This document shows, in pieces, positions 25,503 through 34,143 of a stretch of 64,000 nt of DNA. Below the pieces are notes generated by a model that saw only the letters and a list, made by a program, of their open reading frames with translations, ran no database searches and was not told where the DNA came from. The stretch is from NCBI GenBank assembly GCA_027627685.1, contig CP091241.1, forward strand, positions 1,675,191 to 1,739,190, read 5' to 3'. The DNA comes from Hyphomonadaceae bacterium ML37. GTDB lineage: Bacteria > Pseudomonadota > Alphaproteobacteria > Caulobacterales > Maricaulaceae. A program made the translations under genes and the position numbers. Each line of letters begins with the position of its first letter. Positions within the stretch are counted from its first letter, which is position 1.

Positions 25503-27014
25503 TTAACGAGCCGCTGACACGGGCTGGCGCGACACGCGTGCGAGCACGGGCAGGCGCGGCGCAGCGGGCGCTGGCGCAGGAGCAGGCTGCCGGTTGACCG
25601 CCGGGGCCGGCTGAGGCGGCGGATCACGGCGCGGCGGCTGGGGGGAGCGCGGCGCAGGACGCACCTCGCGCACCTCGATGAGATACCCGCGCACCAACCC
25701 GGCGAAAGCGCCGACCGCGACGGCAAGCATAAACCCGGCGGCCAGAACAATATTACGCATCGACCGCGCTTCGGACGGAGGCTCCGCCCGCTCCACGATG
25801 CGCACCGAATCAGCCGCGCCCGGCGGCAAGGCGCGCCGCGCGCTGGCGTCAGCGGCCTGAGCCGACAAACGCCCCGCAGCCTCGGCGCGGGCCTGGGCGG
25901 CGCGCACCAGCCGGTCATGTTCAGGGCCCAGCGCCCGCAGCCTATCGGCTTCCGCGCGCGCCTGGGTGATTTGGCGGGCCAGCGATGCGGCGAGCTGGCT
26001 TTGCCCCGCGCTGAACGCTTCCTGTTGCAGACGGGCTGATTCCAGGTCCTGCCACACCGGATTGACGCCGGTGCGGCGCTGGCCCTGCCCGTTGGCGCCC
26101 CCGGCCGCGATGAAGCGCTCCAGCGCCTCGATTTCGCGCTCCACAGCCTGCACGGGCGGGGCGTCGTCCTGATAGCGCTGGCGTAGATCAACACGGCGCA
26201 CCTGCAGGTCCAGCAGCTGCCCCGTGACCGAGTTTTCCACATATAATTCAATCGTGTCGGAAATTCCCGCGATCCGGCTCGCCAGCGCGCCCGCCAACGC
26301 CCTCGCCTGCGCCGCTTCCGCCTCCGCGCTCATGCGCCGGGCTTCCAGATCGGACAGGCGCGCCAGTACGGCCGCCCGCTCGGTGGCGAAGTCGGAAATA
26401 CCATGCTCTTCAAGGAAGCGGCGCAGATCGGCTTCCGCCATCGCCGAGACGCGTTCTGCGCGCGCCAGCCGCTCCTCCACCCCGCCTTCGACGCCGCCGA
26501 TCAGCACTTCGATGCGGTAGGCCAGATAGGCGTCGATGATGGCGTTCAGCGTATTGGCGGCGACCACCGGATCAGAATGCTCGAACGTCGCGGTCAGAAG
26601 ACTGGCGCTGGGCGAACGGCTTACTGAAAAACCATCGCGCAGCAGTTTAAGCTGCTCCGGCCCAACCGAACCGCTGCGCTGTTCAATGGCGAGGCGGCGC
26701 ACGGCGTCGGAATTGAGGATTTCGGCCTCCGACTGCATGACCTGGTCAAGCGTGAAGGCGCCGCCCGAACCGGCCGCACCGGGGGCCAGGTCATTATCAT
26801 CCTGGATGACCAGCAGGCGCGACACAGCCTCATAACTCGCGGTCAACTGAGTCACCGCAAACAGCGCGATGGGTACAAAAACGATGAGGGCGATGACAAT
26901 CGCCAGCACTTTTTGCGCCCAGAGCAACGCGATCAGATCAAACAGATCCAGATCGCGCCGGGAACCGCCTGTCCCGCCGCCGCGTCCGTCATGATCGCTT
27001 GCGCTCCTGCCCAT
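25503..27014 (-). CDS. hfsA: Polysaccharide co-polymerase (Wzc-like, HfsA-type)
   Basis: 503 residues from the ATG at 27014; a TTG six codons earlier is also open. The layout is that of PCP proteins: a first membrane helix at about residues 34-54 (VLAIVIALIVFVPIALFAV), a Wzz domain, a long charged Ala/Glu/Arg-rich coiled-coil part, and a second membrane helix near 420-440. The kinase domain is absent; instead a Pro-rich tail ends the protein, and the ATPase-like part is a separate gene, hfsB. It would control chain length and link the polymerase to HfsD. It is divergent from hfsD. Confidence 0.8.
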   Translation of the reverse strand: MGRSASDHDGRGGGTGGSRRDLDLFDLIALLWAQKVLAIVIALIVFVPIALFAVTQLTASYEAVSRLLVIQDDNDLAPGAAGSGGAFTLDQVMQSEAEILNSDAVRRLAIEQRSGSVGPEQLKLLRDGFSVSRSPSASLLTATFEHSDPVVAANTLNAIIDAYLAYRIEVLIGGVEGGVEERLARAERVSAMAEADLRRFLEEHGISDFATERAAVLARLSDLEARRMSAEAEAAQARALAGALASRIAGISDTIELYVENSVTGQLLDLQVRRVDLRQRYQDDAPPVQAVEREIEALERFIAAGGANGQGQRRTGVNPVWQDLESARLQQEAFSAGQSQLAASLARQITQARAEADRLRALGPEHDRLVRAAQARAEAAGRLSAQAADASARRALPPGAADSVRIVERAEPPSEARSMRNIVLAAGFMLAVAVGAFAGLVRGYLIEVREVRPAPRSPQPPRRDPPPQPAPAVNRQPAPAPAPAAPRLPVLARVSRQPVSAAR

Positions 27015-27037
27015 ACCCGCATGTGGCTGCAACGCGC

Positions 27038-27052
27038 TTAATTTTTCCTTAG
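27038..27052. promoter_or_regulatory. CtrA-box-like site between hfsA and hfsD
   Basis: TTAA at 27038-27041, seven bases, then TTAG at 27049-27052 gives one mismatch from the TTAA-N7-TTAA consensus of the cell-cycle regulator CtrA. It lies in the 89-base divergent gap, about 50 bases from the hfsD ATG. One-mismatch matches are expected once or twice by chance in a window of this size and composition, so the position is the main support. Confidence 0.35.
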
Positions 27053-27103
27053 CCGGAGCGCGCCAGCGTAAGCTTCGTCACATATTTGAGCGGAGGCCCT
27101 GAG

Positions 27104-27835
27104 ATGACAGACGTATCGCGGCGCGGCGCCCTGGCCGGCGCGCTTGCCCTGTTCACGCTGTCGGCCTGCGCCAGCCAGGGCCGGGCTCAGGACGCCAGCG
27201 GGTTCGAGCCCGCGCGGTTCGAGCCCTGGGAATCGGGATCATCCCCCTACCGCGTCTTTCCCGGCGACACGGTGACGGTGACGATCCACACTGCGCAGGA
27301 GCTGTCGGGCGATTATCTGGTGGGTCCGGACGGACGGGCCAATCTGCCGCTGGCCGGCGCGGTCATGGTCGCCGGCTCCACAGCGCCTGAAGCGGCCAAT
27401 CTGATCGCCCAGCGCTATGTGCGCACCTTGCGCGATCCCATTGTGGAAGTGCGCCCGGCCGCGTTCGGCTCCCAGCGCATCCTTGTGGGCGGGGAAGTGG
27501 CCAGTCCCGGCTTGTTCGATCTGCCCTCCCAGCGTATCGGCGTGCTGGAGGCGACGGTTCTGGCCGGCGGCCTCACCATCCGCGCCCGGCGCAGCGAGAT
27601 CGTCGTGCTGCGCCGCGCCGCCAATGGCGGGCTGATGATGCGCACGGTCAATCTGTCGCGCGCCCAGCGTGGCGAGCCCGCGGACGCGGTCCCCCTCTCG
27701 CGCTTTGACATCGTGTTCGCGCCCCGTCGCGGCATCGCTGAAGTCAATGACTTCATCGAGCTCTACGTGCGCAACATCCTGCCCATCGACAGTGCGTTCG
27801 CCTTCGCGCTCACCAACTCGCTGTTCAACGAGTGA
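27104..27835 (+). CDS. hfsD: Outer-membrane polysaccharide export lipoprotein (Wza/HfsD-type)
   Basis: 243 residues. The ATG at 27104 is chosen over an upstream TTG because GGAGG at 27092-27096 lies seven bases away. The N-terminus has a lipoprotein signal ending in LFTLSAC with the cysteine at about 22. A Poly_export domain follows (SPYRVFPGDTVTVTIHTAQEL, split at 45-65), then SLBB repeats (VGGEVASPGLFDLPSQ). A late amphipathic segment after IAEVNDFIELYVRNIL fits the Wza outer-membrane barrel. It would form the export pore for the polymer. It is divergent from hfsA, whereas Caulobacter has hfsDAB in one direction. Confidence 0.82.
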   Translation: MTDVSRRGALAGALALFTLSACASQGRAQDASGFEPARFEPWESGSSPYRVFPGDTVTVTIHTAQELSGDYLVGPDGRANLPLAGAVMVAGSTAPEAANLIAQRYVRTLRDPIVEVRPAAFGSQRILVGGEVASPGLFDLPSQRIGVLEATVLAGGLTIRARRSEIVVLRRAANGGLMMRTVNLSRAQRGEPADAVPLSRFDIVFAPRRGIAEVNDFIELYVRNILPIDSAFAFALTNSLFNE

Positions 27836-27868
27836 GCCGCAGTGCCCGGCCCGGCCGCCAAACGCGCC

Positions 27869-28141
27869 CTAGTGGCGCGTGGCGAGCCATTCGCGGGCGG
27901 CGGTGAGCGCGTTGGCGATCTGGCCGGTATCCATTTCCATCGCCAGCTCGGCGCGATAGTGCTTGGCCGCCGGAGAGCCCATCAGGGCCGCCAGGTTGAA
28001 CCATTTGTGCGCTTCGACATAGTCGATCACGCCGCACTGGCCGGTGGAGTACAGAAGGCCCAGCTTGCACAGATCCTCGCCCGTCGGATCCATCGTGATC
28101 GCGTCGTGCGCCTGAGCGGTTTCCACATCGGTAAAAGCCAT
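27869..28141 (-). CDS. Small Sel1-repeat-like protein
   Basis: 90 residues. The middle (LCKLGLLYSTGQ, then DYVEAHKWFNLAALMG) matches the Sel1/TPR-like helix pair with the usual A-x-x-W-F-x-x-A-A pattern. It holds only about one and a half repeats. It has no signal peptide. Such proteins mediate protein contacts, but no partner is evident. It is convergent with hfsD. The 178-base region upstream is AT-rich for this window and likely holds its promoter. Confidence 0.6.
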   Translation of the reverse strand: MAFTDVETAQAHDAITMDPTGEDLCKLGLLYSTGQCGVIDYVEAHKWFNLAALMGSPAAKHYRAELAMEMDTGQIANALTAAREWLATRH

Positions 28142-28319
28142 CGTCGTCTTCCCTGCATCTGGACAGGCGGCCCGGATTTGTTGTCCGGTGTCAGCCTGTC
28201 ATCCCACCATGCACGCCAAGCCTCTTCGGAGCCGGTCGTACGAGCAGGATGATGCGCCCGGACGGTAAGCGCGGGGTTAAGGCTAATCAGGAATAATGCG
28301 ATTTAACGCTTTAAATCCG

Positions 28320-29816
28320 TTAGGAATTCCTGCCGAGAATTAAGACGGTCATCGCCGCGTCAAGCCGGGTGAGCGCACCGGGACGCCTGTTCCGGCGGCC
28401 TTTCGACGCCCCGTTCAGGGCCGCCGCGACCATCGCTAGCGCAAGAGCGCCCGGCCCCAGCGCCAGCACGACCAGAATGGCGCGCCGGGGCGTCTGCGGC
28501 GCCCGCCGGTCCGTGGCCGGCTCGCTCACGGCGGACAGAATCTGCGCGCCGGCCAGCACGTCAAACGCCAGCAGGTGTCCCGGCCGCGCCACTGCAACAC
28601 GCGCCAGCAATGCACCGTCCTGTGGCGCTCGCAGCCAGCCGGCGACGCGCATCGCGGTCATGGCGCCGTCAGTACGCCGCGCGGCGTTCAGCGCGTCAGC
28701 AACGCTTTGATAGTCAGCAGGCTCGATGCGGGCGGCCCGGGCGTGCTCCTGCGCCGCAGCCTCGGCGAGCGCCTGATACCGCCAGGGTTCGCGGACCACC
28801 AAGGCCGCCTCCACCAGCAACGGCGTCAGCGCGGCCAGCAGGGCTTCCCGCCCCAGCGCCGGGTCCGGACCCAAGGCCAGAGCCTGCGCCAGGCCGCGGT
28901 CCAGATGACCCGATGCATAGGCCGCGGCGAGCAGACGGCGCCCCGCGCCGCCTTCGCCCGGCATGGCGGCGGCGTGCAGCAAAAGCCCGGTCAAGACCGG
29001 GTCACGCAAGCCGTCCTGGACAGCGGCGCACGCGGCGATACGCCGGCCCGCCTGAACTGCGTAGCCACAGCCGTGTATCGCCAGATCGCGGGCGTCTCCA
29101 AACAGGGTGACGGCGGTTTCGCCACGCCAACCGGCCAGCGCCGGCAGGTGAATCGCTGCGCCGCGCGGGGCGGCGAACCAGGCCTCTGCGGCGTCGCGGG
29201 CGGGGCCGTAGAGGGTGCGCGCGCGGCTCAATCGATGGGCCAGCTCCGGCCGTGCGAAAATCAGATAGGGCGGGTCGAGGGCTGCGCCGTCCGCCAGCCG
29301 GGCGTCGAGCGCGGATCTCATCTGCTGCTGACGCACCCACACAGGGCGCGCGCGCAGCTCGGCCTCGACATGGGCGGCGCTGCGGGTCTCGGTCAGGATC
29401 GAGAACGCCAGCGCGTCCTCGCCCTCGATCACCGGCAGCGCCAGCGCCAGACTTTCAGCCAACGCCAGGTCCGGCGTGCGCCACGGGCCGGCGTCCAGCG
29501 CCCTGGCGATCCCGTCTTCCCAGATGGCGCGCGGCGGGGCGCCGGCCGGCAACACGGCTCTCAATCGGATATCGATGGCGTCCGAGTGCGTGGCGGCATT
29601 GGACGCGGCGGAGAGCGGGGCGCTTCGCGGCCCGGCTTGACGCTCACTCAGTCCAGCGGCCGCCAGCGCGATTGACGCCGCCGCCAGCGCCAGAAACAGA
29701 ACCGGCCGCACGCTCGCGATCAGCGCGCGCCACGCCAGATACAACGCCGTGCGCGGCCACGGCGCGAGCCATGGGTCGCGCGCGCCATAGCGCGAGCTGT
29801 AGCCGTTTGCGTTCAT
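28320..29816 (-). CDS. Uncharacterised two-helix membrane protein
   Basis: 498 residues from the ATG beginning MNANGYSSRY; a TTG eight codons earlier is possible. I do not recognise the family. A hydrophobic helix near residues 35-60 and another near 455-475 bracket a large Ala/Arg-rich, probably helical middle part, which would be periplasmic if the N-terminus is in the cytosol. That topology (two helices around a large loop) resembles co-polymerases in outline only, with no sequence match seen. A pair of cysteines occurs in IHGCGY and IAACAAV. It follows the holdfast cluster, separated from it by the Sel1-like gene. Function unknown. Confidence 0.65.
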   Translation of the reverse strand: MNANGYSSRYGARDPWLAPWPRTALYLAWRALIASVRPVLFLALAAASIALAAAGLSERQAGPRSAPLSAASNAATHSDAIDIRLRAVLPAGAPPRAIWEDGIARALDAGPWRTPDLALAESLALALPVIEGEDALAFSILTETRSAAHVEAELRARPVWVRQQQMRSALDARLADGAALDPPYLIFARPELAHRLSRARTLYGPARDAAEAWFAAPRGAAIHLPALAGWRGETAVTLFGDARDLAIHGCGYAVQAGRRIAACAAVQDGLRDPVLTGLLLHAAAMPGEGGAGRRLLAAAYASGHLDRGLAQALALGPDPALGREALLAALTPLLVEAALVVREPWRYQALAEAAAQEHARAARIEPADYQSVADALNAARRTDGAMTAMRVAGWLRAPQDGALLARVAVARPGHLLAFDVLAGAQILSAVSEPATDRRAPQTPRRAILVVLALGPGALALAMVAAALNGASKGRRNRRPGALTRLDAAMTVLILGRNS

Positions 29817-29885
29817 GCCGAGATGAAGCCCCCGCTTCAATCCACCCTCGCCCAGACCTTAGCCGGTCCGGACCGGGTGCGGCAA

Positions 29886-30608
29886 TCAGGTCCGCGCGCG
29901 CTGACCGAACAGGACGTCGCGCGCCTTCTTCATCTCCTCGCTGTCATCGGCGAGCGACACGCGCATCTCCTTGCCCGCAGCACGGCCCGCCTTGACAGCG
30001 GGGCGTTCGCCCACGCGATCCACCCAGGCCTTGAGACGCGGAAAATCGTCGAGGGTCTGGCCCTGGCCTTCAGGCAATATCCAAGGCCAGGCCGCCATGT
30101 CGGCGATGGAATAGGGCCCGGCCATATAGTCGCGCTCGGCCAGGCGCCGGTCCATCACGCCATAGAGCCGGTTCACCTCATTGGTGTAACGGGTCTTGCC
30201 GTATTCCAGCTTGGAGAGGTCGGGTTCGATCTTGGGCGCGTAGCCGCGGAAATGATGAGCCTGTCCGGCCATGGGACCCAGACCGCCCATTTGCCAGAAC
30301 AGCCACTCATCCACCTCGATGCGCTGGCGCGGCGTGTCGCCGTAGAACAGCCCGGTCTTGCGGGCGAGATATTGCAGGATCGCGCCGCTTTCAAACACGC
30401 TAACCGGCTCGCCGTCCGGACCGTCGGGATCGATGATGGCGGGCATGCGGTTATTGGGGCTGATGGCGAGAAATTCGGGCCGGAACTGCTCGCCCGCGCC
30501 GATATTCACCGGTTTGAGTTCATAGGGCAGCCCCATTTCCTCAAGCGCGATGGTGATCTTCCAGCCATTGGGGGTCGGCCAGTAATGCAGCTCGATGGGG
30601 GCGGTCAT
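29886..30608 (-). CDS. Glutathione S-transferase, Nu/YfcG-like
   Basis: 240 residues. The thioredoxin-fold N-terminus begins with IELHYWPTPNGWKITIALEE, the Thr-Pro-Asn pattern of Nu-class enzymes such as YfcG and YghU, which act as disulfide-bond reductases with two glutathiones. It continues with SPNNRMPAI (cis-Pro) and FESGAILQYLA. The C-terminal helical domain has SIADMAAWPWI, the usual capping motif. Cytosolic. A likely monocistronic unit, divergent from the oxygenase gene. Confidence 0.88.
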   Translation of the reverse strand: MTAPIELHYWPTPNGWKITIALEEMGLPYELKPVNIGAGEQFRPEFLAISPNNRMPAIIDPDGPDGEPVSVFESGAILQYLARKTGLFYGDTPRQRIEVDEWLFWQMGGLGPMAGQAHHFRGYAPKIEPDLSKLEYGKTRYTNEVNRLYGVMDRRLAERDYMAGPYSIADMAAWPWILPEGQGQTLDDFPRLKAWVDRVGERPAVKAGRAAGKEMRVSLADDSEEMKKARDVLFGQRART

Positions 30609-30716
30609 GGGGCTTTGCCTTTCCTTGCTACGGGCCGCCAGATGTCGGGGCCTGCGGCATCACGGTCAAGCATGAGCCGCTTCACGCCCGCGTGAGAGCG
30701 CGATAAAAGCGCGGCT

Positions 30717-31667
30717 ATGAGCAATATCATCCTTGAAGACACCATCCGCCCCGTCTCCTTCGCCAGCGCCAAGCGCGACCCGGACGGATTCGCCGCCGCG
30801 CTGGGGCGCAGCTTTCGCCAGACCGGGTTTGCCGTGGTCAGCGATCATCCGGTGGATCCAGGCGTGATCGAGCGCGCTGTGGCCGACACCCAGGCGTTTT
30901 TCGCCCTGCCGGAAGCGACGAAGCGCCAGTATTTCCAGGACGGCGGCGGCGGCCAGCGCGGCTATACGCCCTTCGCCATGGAGAACGCCAAGGGCGAAGC
31001 GCGCAAGGATTTGAAGGAATTCTGGCATCGCGGACGCGACCTGCCGCCCGGTCACCGCTATGAGCGGTTCATGCCCGCCAATGTGCCGGTGACGGAAATC
31101 GCGCGCTTTGACGCCAGCACAAAAGCCCTGTTCGAAGCGCTCGACTCCATGGGCGGGGTGTTGCTGGAAGCCATCGCGCGCGATCTGGGCCTGCCCGATG
31201 ACTGGTTCGCGCCCACGGTCAATGAAGGCAATTCCATTCTGCGCCTCCTGCACTATCCGCCCATCGAGGGCGAGCCGGATGGCGTGCGCGCCGGCGCGCA
31301 TGAAGACATCAATGTGATCACGCTGCTGCTGGGCGCCGAAGAGGCCGGCCTGCAGGCCCGGACGCGTTCAGGCGACTGGCTGCCGATCCAGCCGCCCGAA
31401 GGCGCGCTGGTGGTCAATATCGGCGACATGCTGCAGCGCCTGACCAATCACGTCCTGCCGTCCACCACCCACCGCGTGGTCAATCCGAGCCACGAGCGGA
31501 TGGCCTTCCCGCGCTATTCCACCCCCTTCTTCCTGCACTTCAATCCCGATTTCGAGATCCGCACCCTGCCCGGCTGCGTCACGCCGGAGAACGCCGACCG
31601 GTATCCGGACGCGATCACAGCCCATGACTATCTCCTCGAGCGGCTGCGCGAGATCGGCCTGAAATGA
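30717..31667 (+). CDS. 2-oxoglutarate/Fe(II) oxygenase, isopenicillin-N-synthase-like
   Basis: 316 residues. The DIOX_N part (PDGFAAALGRSFRQTGFAVV) is followed by the 2OG-FeII_Oxy domain. Iron ligands are H195 and D197 in the HEDIN segment and H252 in STTHRVV, with R266-x-S268 (PRYSTPFF) to bind 2-oxoglutarate. Close bacterial relatives are annotated as general IPNS-like or gibberellin-oxidase-like proteins with unknown substrates. The following membrane-protein gene overlaps the stop by four bases. Confidence 0.86.
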   Translation: MSNIILEDTIRPVSFASAKRDPDGFAAALGRSFRQTGFAVVSDHPVDPGVIERAVADTQAFFALPEATKRQYFQDGGGGQRGYTPFAMENAKGEARKDLKEFWHRGRDLPPGHRYERFMPANVPVTEIARFDASTKALFEALDSMGGVLLEAIARDLGLPDDWFAPTVNEGNSILRLLHYPPIEGEPDGVRAGAHEDINVITLLLGAEEAGLQARTRSGDWLPIQPPEGALVVNIGDMLQRLTNHVLPSTTHRVVNPSHERMAFPRYSTPFFLHFNPDFEIRTLPGCVTPENADRYPDAITAHDYLLERLREIGLK

Positions 31668-32092
31668 CGGATCTCGCCCGCCAGCTGCGGGCGCGGGTGC
31701 GTCTGTTTGCACTGATCAATGCCGGGGCGGTGGTGAGCTGGCGCGGCGGCGAGGTGCTGGCGGGGCAGCTTCAGGGTCTGCCTGCCGGCGCAGGGTTTGT
31801 CCTGTCCGGGATCGGGCTGGCGCTGTGGATCGTCAGCGCGATCATCCTGCTGGGCCAGGCCCTGCATGCCCGCAAGGCGGGCGTGTTTGATCTGTTCAAG
31901 GATGCTTTTGCGCGCGAGCTTCACCGCGACGCGCTCGTGGGGGCCGCGGCGGGTGCGGTGACCGGCTACGGCCTGGCGCTGGCAATCCCGGGGACAGGCG
32001 CAGAACGCCTGACGCTGCCGGTAGCGGGCGCAATCGCCGGATTCCTCGTCACCTGGGTCGCGCTGGATGTGCGCCGCCACGGGCGGGGCTGA
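31664..32092 (+). CDS. Small uncharacterised membrane protein
   Basis: 142 residues with about three hydrophobic segments (residues about 13-30, 38-65, and 78-130 in two parts). I do not recognise a family. It overlaps the 2OG-Fe oxygenase stop by ATGA, so it is translated with it. A strong hairpin follows, then convergent typA. Confidence 0.65.
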   Translation: MTDLARQLRARVRLFALINAGAVVSWRGGEVLAGQLQGLPAGAGFVLSGIGLALWIVSAIILLGQALHARKAGVFDLFKDAFARELHRDALVGAAAGAVTGYGLALAIPGTGAERLTLPVAGAIAGFLVTWVALDVRRHGRG

Positions 32093-32099
32093 CACGACA

Positions 32100-32127
32100 A
32101 GGGCTGGCGCCCCAAAGCGCCAGCCCT
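32100..32127. terminator. Bidirectional terminator hairpin
   Basis: An 11-base perfect stem (AGGGCTGGCGC paired with GCGCCAGCCCT, six-base loop CCCAAA) sits between the convergent membrane-protein gene and typA. No long T-tract follows on either side, but stability and location suit a terminator for both genes. Confidence 0.7.
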
Positions 32128-32154
32128 CATTGCGTTCAGACCTGAAACGTCCGT

Positions 32155-33981
32155 TCAAGCGCTCGCGCGGCTAGCCTTCTTGCGTTCGTGCTCGAGCAGG
32201 AGCTTCTTGCGTACGCGGATGGTCTGGGGGGTCACCTCGACCAGCTCGTCGTCATTGATGAATTCCAGCGCATATTCCAGCGTCAGCCGGATCGGCATGA
32301 CCAGCACCACCGCTTCGTCCGTACCTGAAGCGCGCATATTGGTGAGCTTCTTGCCCTTGAGCGGGTTGACGATCATGTCTTCGTCGCGGGCGTTGATGCC
32401 GATGATCATGCCTTCATAGACCTCGGTGCCGTGGCCGATGAAGAGCTTGCCGCGCTCCTGGATGTTCCACAGGGCGAACGCCAGCGCCTTGCCCGATTCC
32501 ATGGAGATGATCGCGCCCTTGGGGCGCTGGCCGACCTCGCCCGCTGCGCGCGGCGCATAGTGGTCGAAGGTGTGGAACATCAGGCCCGAGCCCTGGGTCA
32601 GGGTCAGGAATTCGGACCGGAAGCCGATGAGGCCGCGCGTGGGCGCCATGTATTCCAGGCGCACCCGGCCATTGCCGTCGGGAACCATGTTCTTGAGGTC
32701 GGCTTTACGCGTTCCAAGCCGCTCCATCACGCCGCCCTGGTGGATTTCCTCCACGTCGATGGTCAGGTTTTCATACGGCTCGCACAGCTTGCCGTCGATC
32801 TCCTTGGTGATCACCTGCGGACGGCCCACGGCGAGTTCGAAGCCCTCGCGGCGCATGGTCTCGATCAGCACCGACAGGTGCAATTCGCCGCGGCCGGACA
32901 CGGTGAACTTGTCGGCATTGTCCTGCTGCGTCACGCGCAAGGCCACGTTGTGGATCAGCTCGCGGTCCAGCCGGTCCTTGATCTGGCGCGTGGTGACGAA
33001 CTTGCCTTCCCGGCCGGCGAAGGGCGAATCATTGACCTGGAAGGTCATCGAGATGGTGGGCTCGTCCACAGTCAGCGGCGGCAGCGCCTCGACATGCTCG
33101 GGATCGCACAGCGTGTCGGAGATGCCCAGCGGGTCCACGCCATTGAAGGTGATGATGTCGCCGGCGCTCGCGCGGTCGCGCTCGACGCGCTCCAGCCCGT
33201 GAAAGCCGAACACCTGCAGCACCTTGGCGCGGCGGGTCTTGCCGTCAGGGGCGGCCACGACGACGTTCTGGTTGCGAGTCAGGCGGCCGCGGGTGATCCG
33301 GCCAATGCCGATGACACCGGTATAAGACGAATAGTCCAGCGCCGAGACCTGCAGCTGAAGGGGCCCATTGGGGTCCACGTTCGGCGCTTTGACGCGGTCA
33401 ACAATGGTCTGGAACAGCGCGGTCAGGTCCGCCTCGGGTTTGTCCGCGTCCAGCGTCGCCCAGCCTTGCAGGGCCGAGGCGTAGACCACCGGGAAATCCA
33501 TCTGCTCGTCCGTGGCGCCCAGACGGTCGAACAGATCAAAGGTCTGGTCCACGACCCAATCCGGGCGCGCGCCGGGACGGTCCACCTTGTTGACCACGAC
33601 GATGGGGTTGAGGCCCAGCGCCAGCGCCTTGCGCGTCACAAACGCGGTCTGGGGCATGGGTCCGTCGACAGCGTCGACCAGCAGCAGCACCGAATCGACC
33701 ATGGAGAGCACCCGCTCCACCTCGCCGCCGAAATCGGCGTGACCGGGCGTATCCACGATATTGATATTATAGTCGCGCCAGGTCACGGCCGTGTTCTTGG
33801 CCAGGATGGTGATCCCGCGCTCTTTCTCCAGATCATTGGAATCCATGACCCGTTCGACCTCGACCGCGCGGTCGGCGAACGTGCCGGACTGACGCAGGAG
33901 CTTGTCGACCAGGGTGGTCTTGCCGTGGTCCACGTGGGCCACAATGGCGATATTACGAATGCGCTCGACCGGAGCGGTCAT
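32155..33981 (-). CDS. typA: Ribosome-associated GTPase TypA/BipA
   Basis: 608 residues from the ATG beginning [12 protein letters not shown]. It is a translational GTPase of the EF-G family that assists large-subunit assembly and stress or low-temperature growth. G1 is [10 protein letters not shown], followed by [25 protein letters not shown] and [10 protein letters not shown]. Domains II, III, V and a TypA-specific C-terminal domain follow, with [10 protein letters not shown] and [15 protein letters not shown]. The frame stays open upstream, but the chosen start matches the family length. Confidence 0.96.
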   Translation of the reverse strand: MTAPVERIRNIAIVAHVDHGKTTLVDKLLRQSGTFADRAVEVERVMDSNDLEKERGITILAKNTAVTWRDYNINIVDTPGHADFGGEVERVLSMVDSVLLLVDAVDGPMPQTAFVTRKALALGLNPIVVVNKVDRPGARPDWVVDQTFDLFDRLGATDEQMDFPVVYASALQGWATLDADKPEADLTALFQTIVDRVKAPNVDPNGPLQLQVSALDYSSYTGVIGIGRITRGRLTRNQNVVVAAPDGKTRRAKVLQVFGFHGLERVERDRASAGDIITFNGVDPLGISDTLCDPEHVEALPPLTVDEPTISMTFQVNDSPFAGREGKFVTTRQIKDRLDRELIHNVALRVTQQDNADKFTVSGRGELHLSVLIETMRREGFELAVGRPQVITKEIDGKLCEPYENLTIDVEEIHQGGVMERLGTRKADLKNMVPDGNGRVRLEYMAPTRGLIGFRSEFLTLTQGSGLMFHTFDHYAPRAAGEVGQRPKGAIISMESGKALAFALWNIQERGKLFIGHGTEVYEGMIIGINARDEDMIVNPLKGKKLTNMRASGTDEAVVLVMPIRLTLEYALEFINDDELVEVTPQTIRVRKKLLLEHERKKASRASA

Positions 33982-34143
33982 GGGGAGATCCTTCTGGCGG
34001 GAGGCCTTTTGCCGCGTGTCATACAGGCGCACGGGCCGCAGCGCCAGCATTGGCGGCGGCGCATTGCATCCGCTAGGCTCTTATTTCCAGGCATGAGCGC
34101 CGCTCAGGCGCCCGCCCATGCCGACCGTATCCGGGGAGACACC

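Noticed and set aside
25480-25505. Two GTTAAC words at the hfsB-hfsA junction as a possible CtrA site
   Set aside because: The spacing between TTAA words is 17 bases, not seven, and one is the hfsA stop codon.
28250-28325. AT-rich cluster with TTAACGCTTTAA-type words upstream of the Sel1-like gene
   Set aside because: The spacings (4 and 5 bases) do not fit a CtrA box or another known operator; probably just promoter-like AT-rich DNA.
32431-34143. Long in-frame extension before the M14 start
   Set aside because: It is antisense to typA, which has complete GTPase motifs; the peptidase starts with a signal peptide at 34144.
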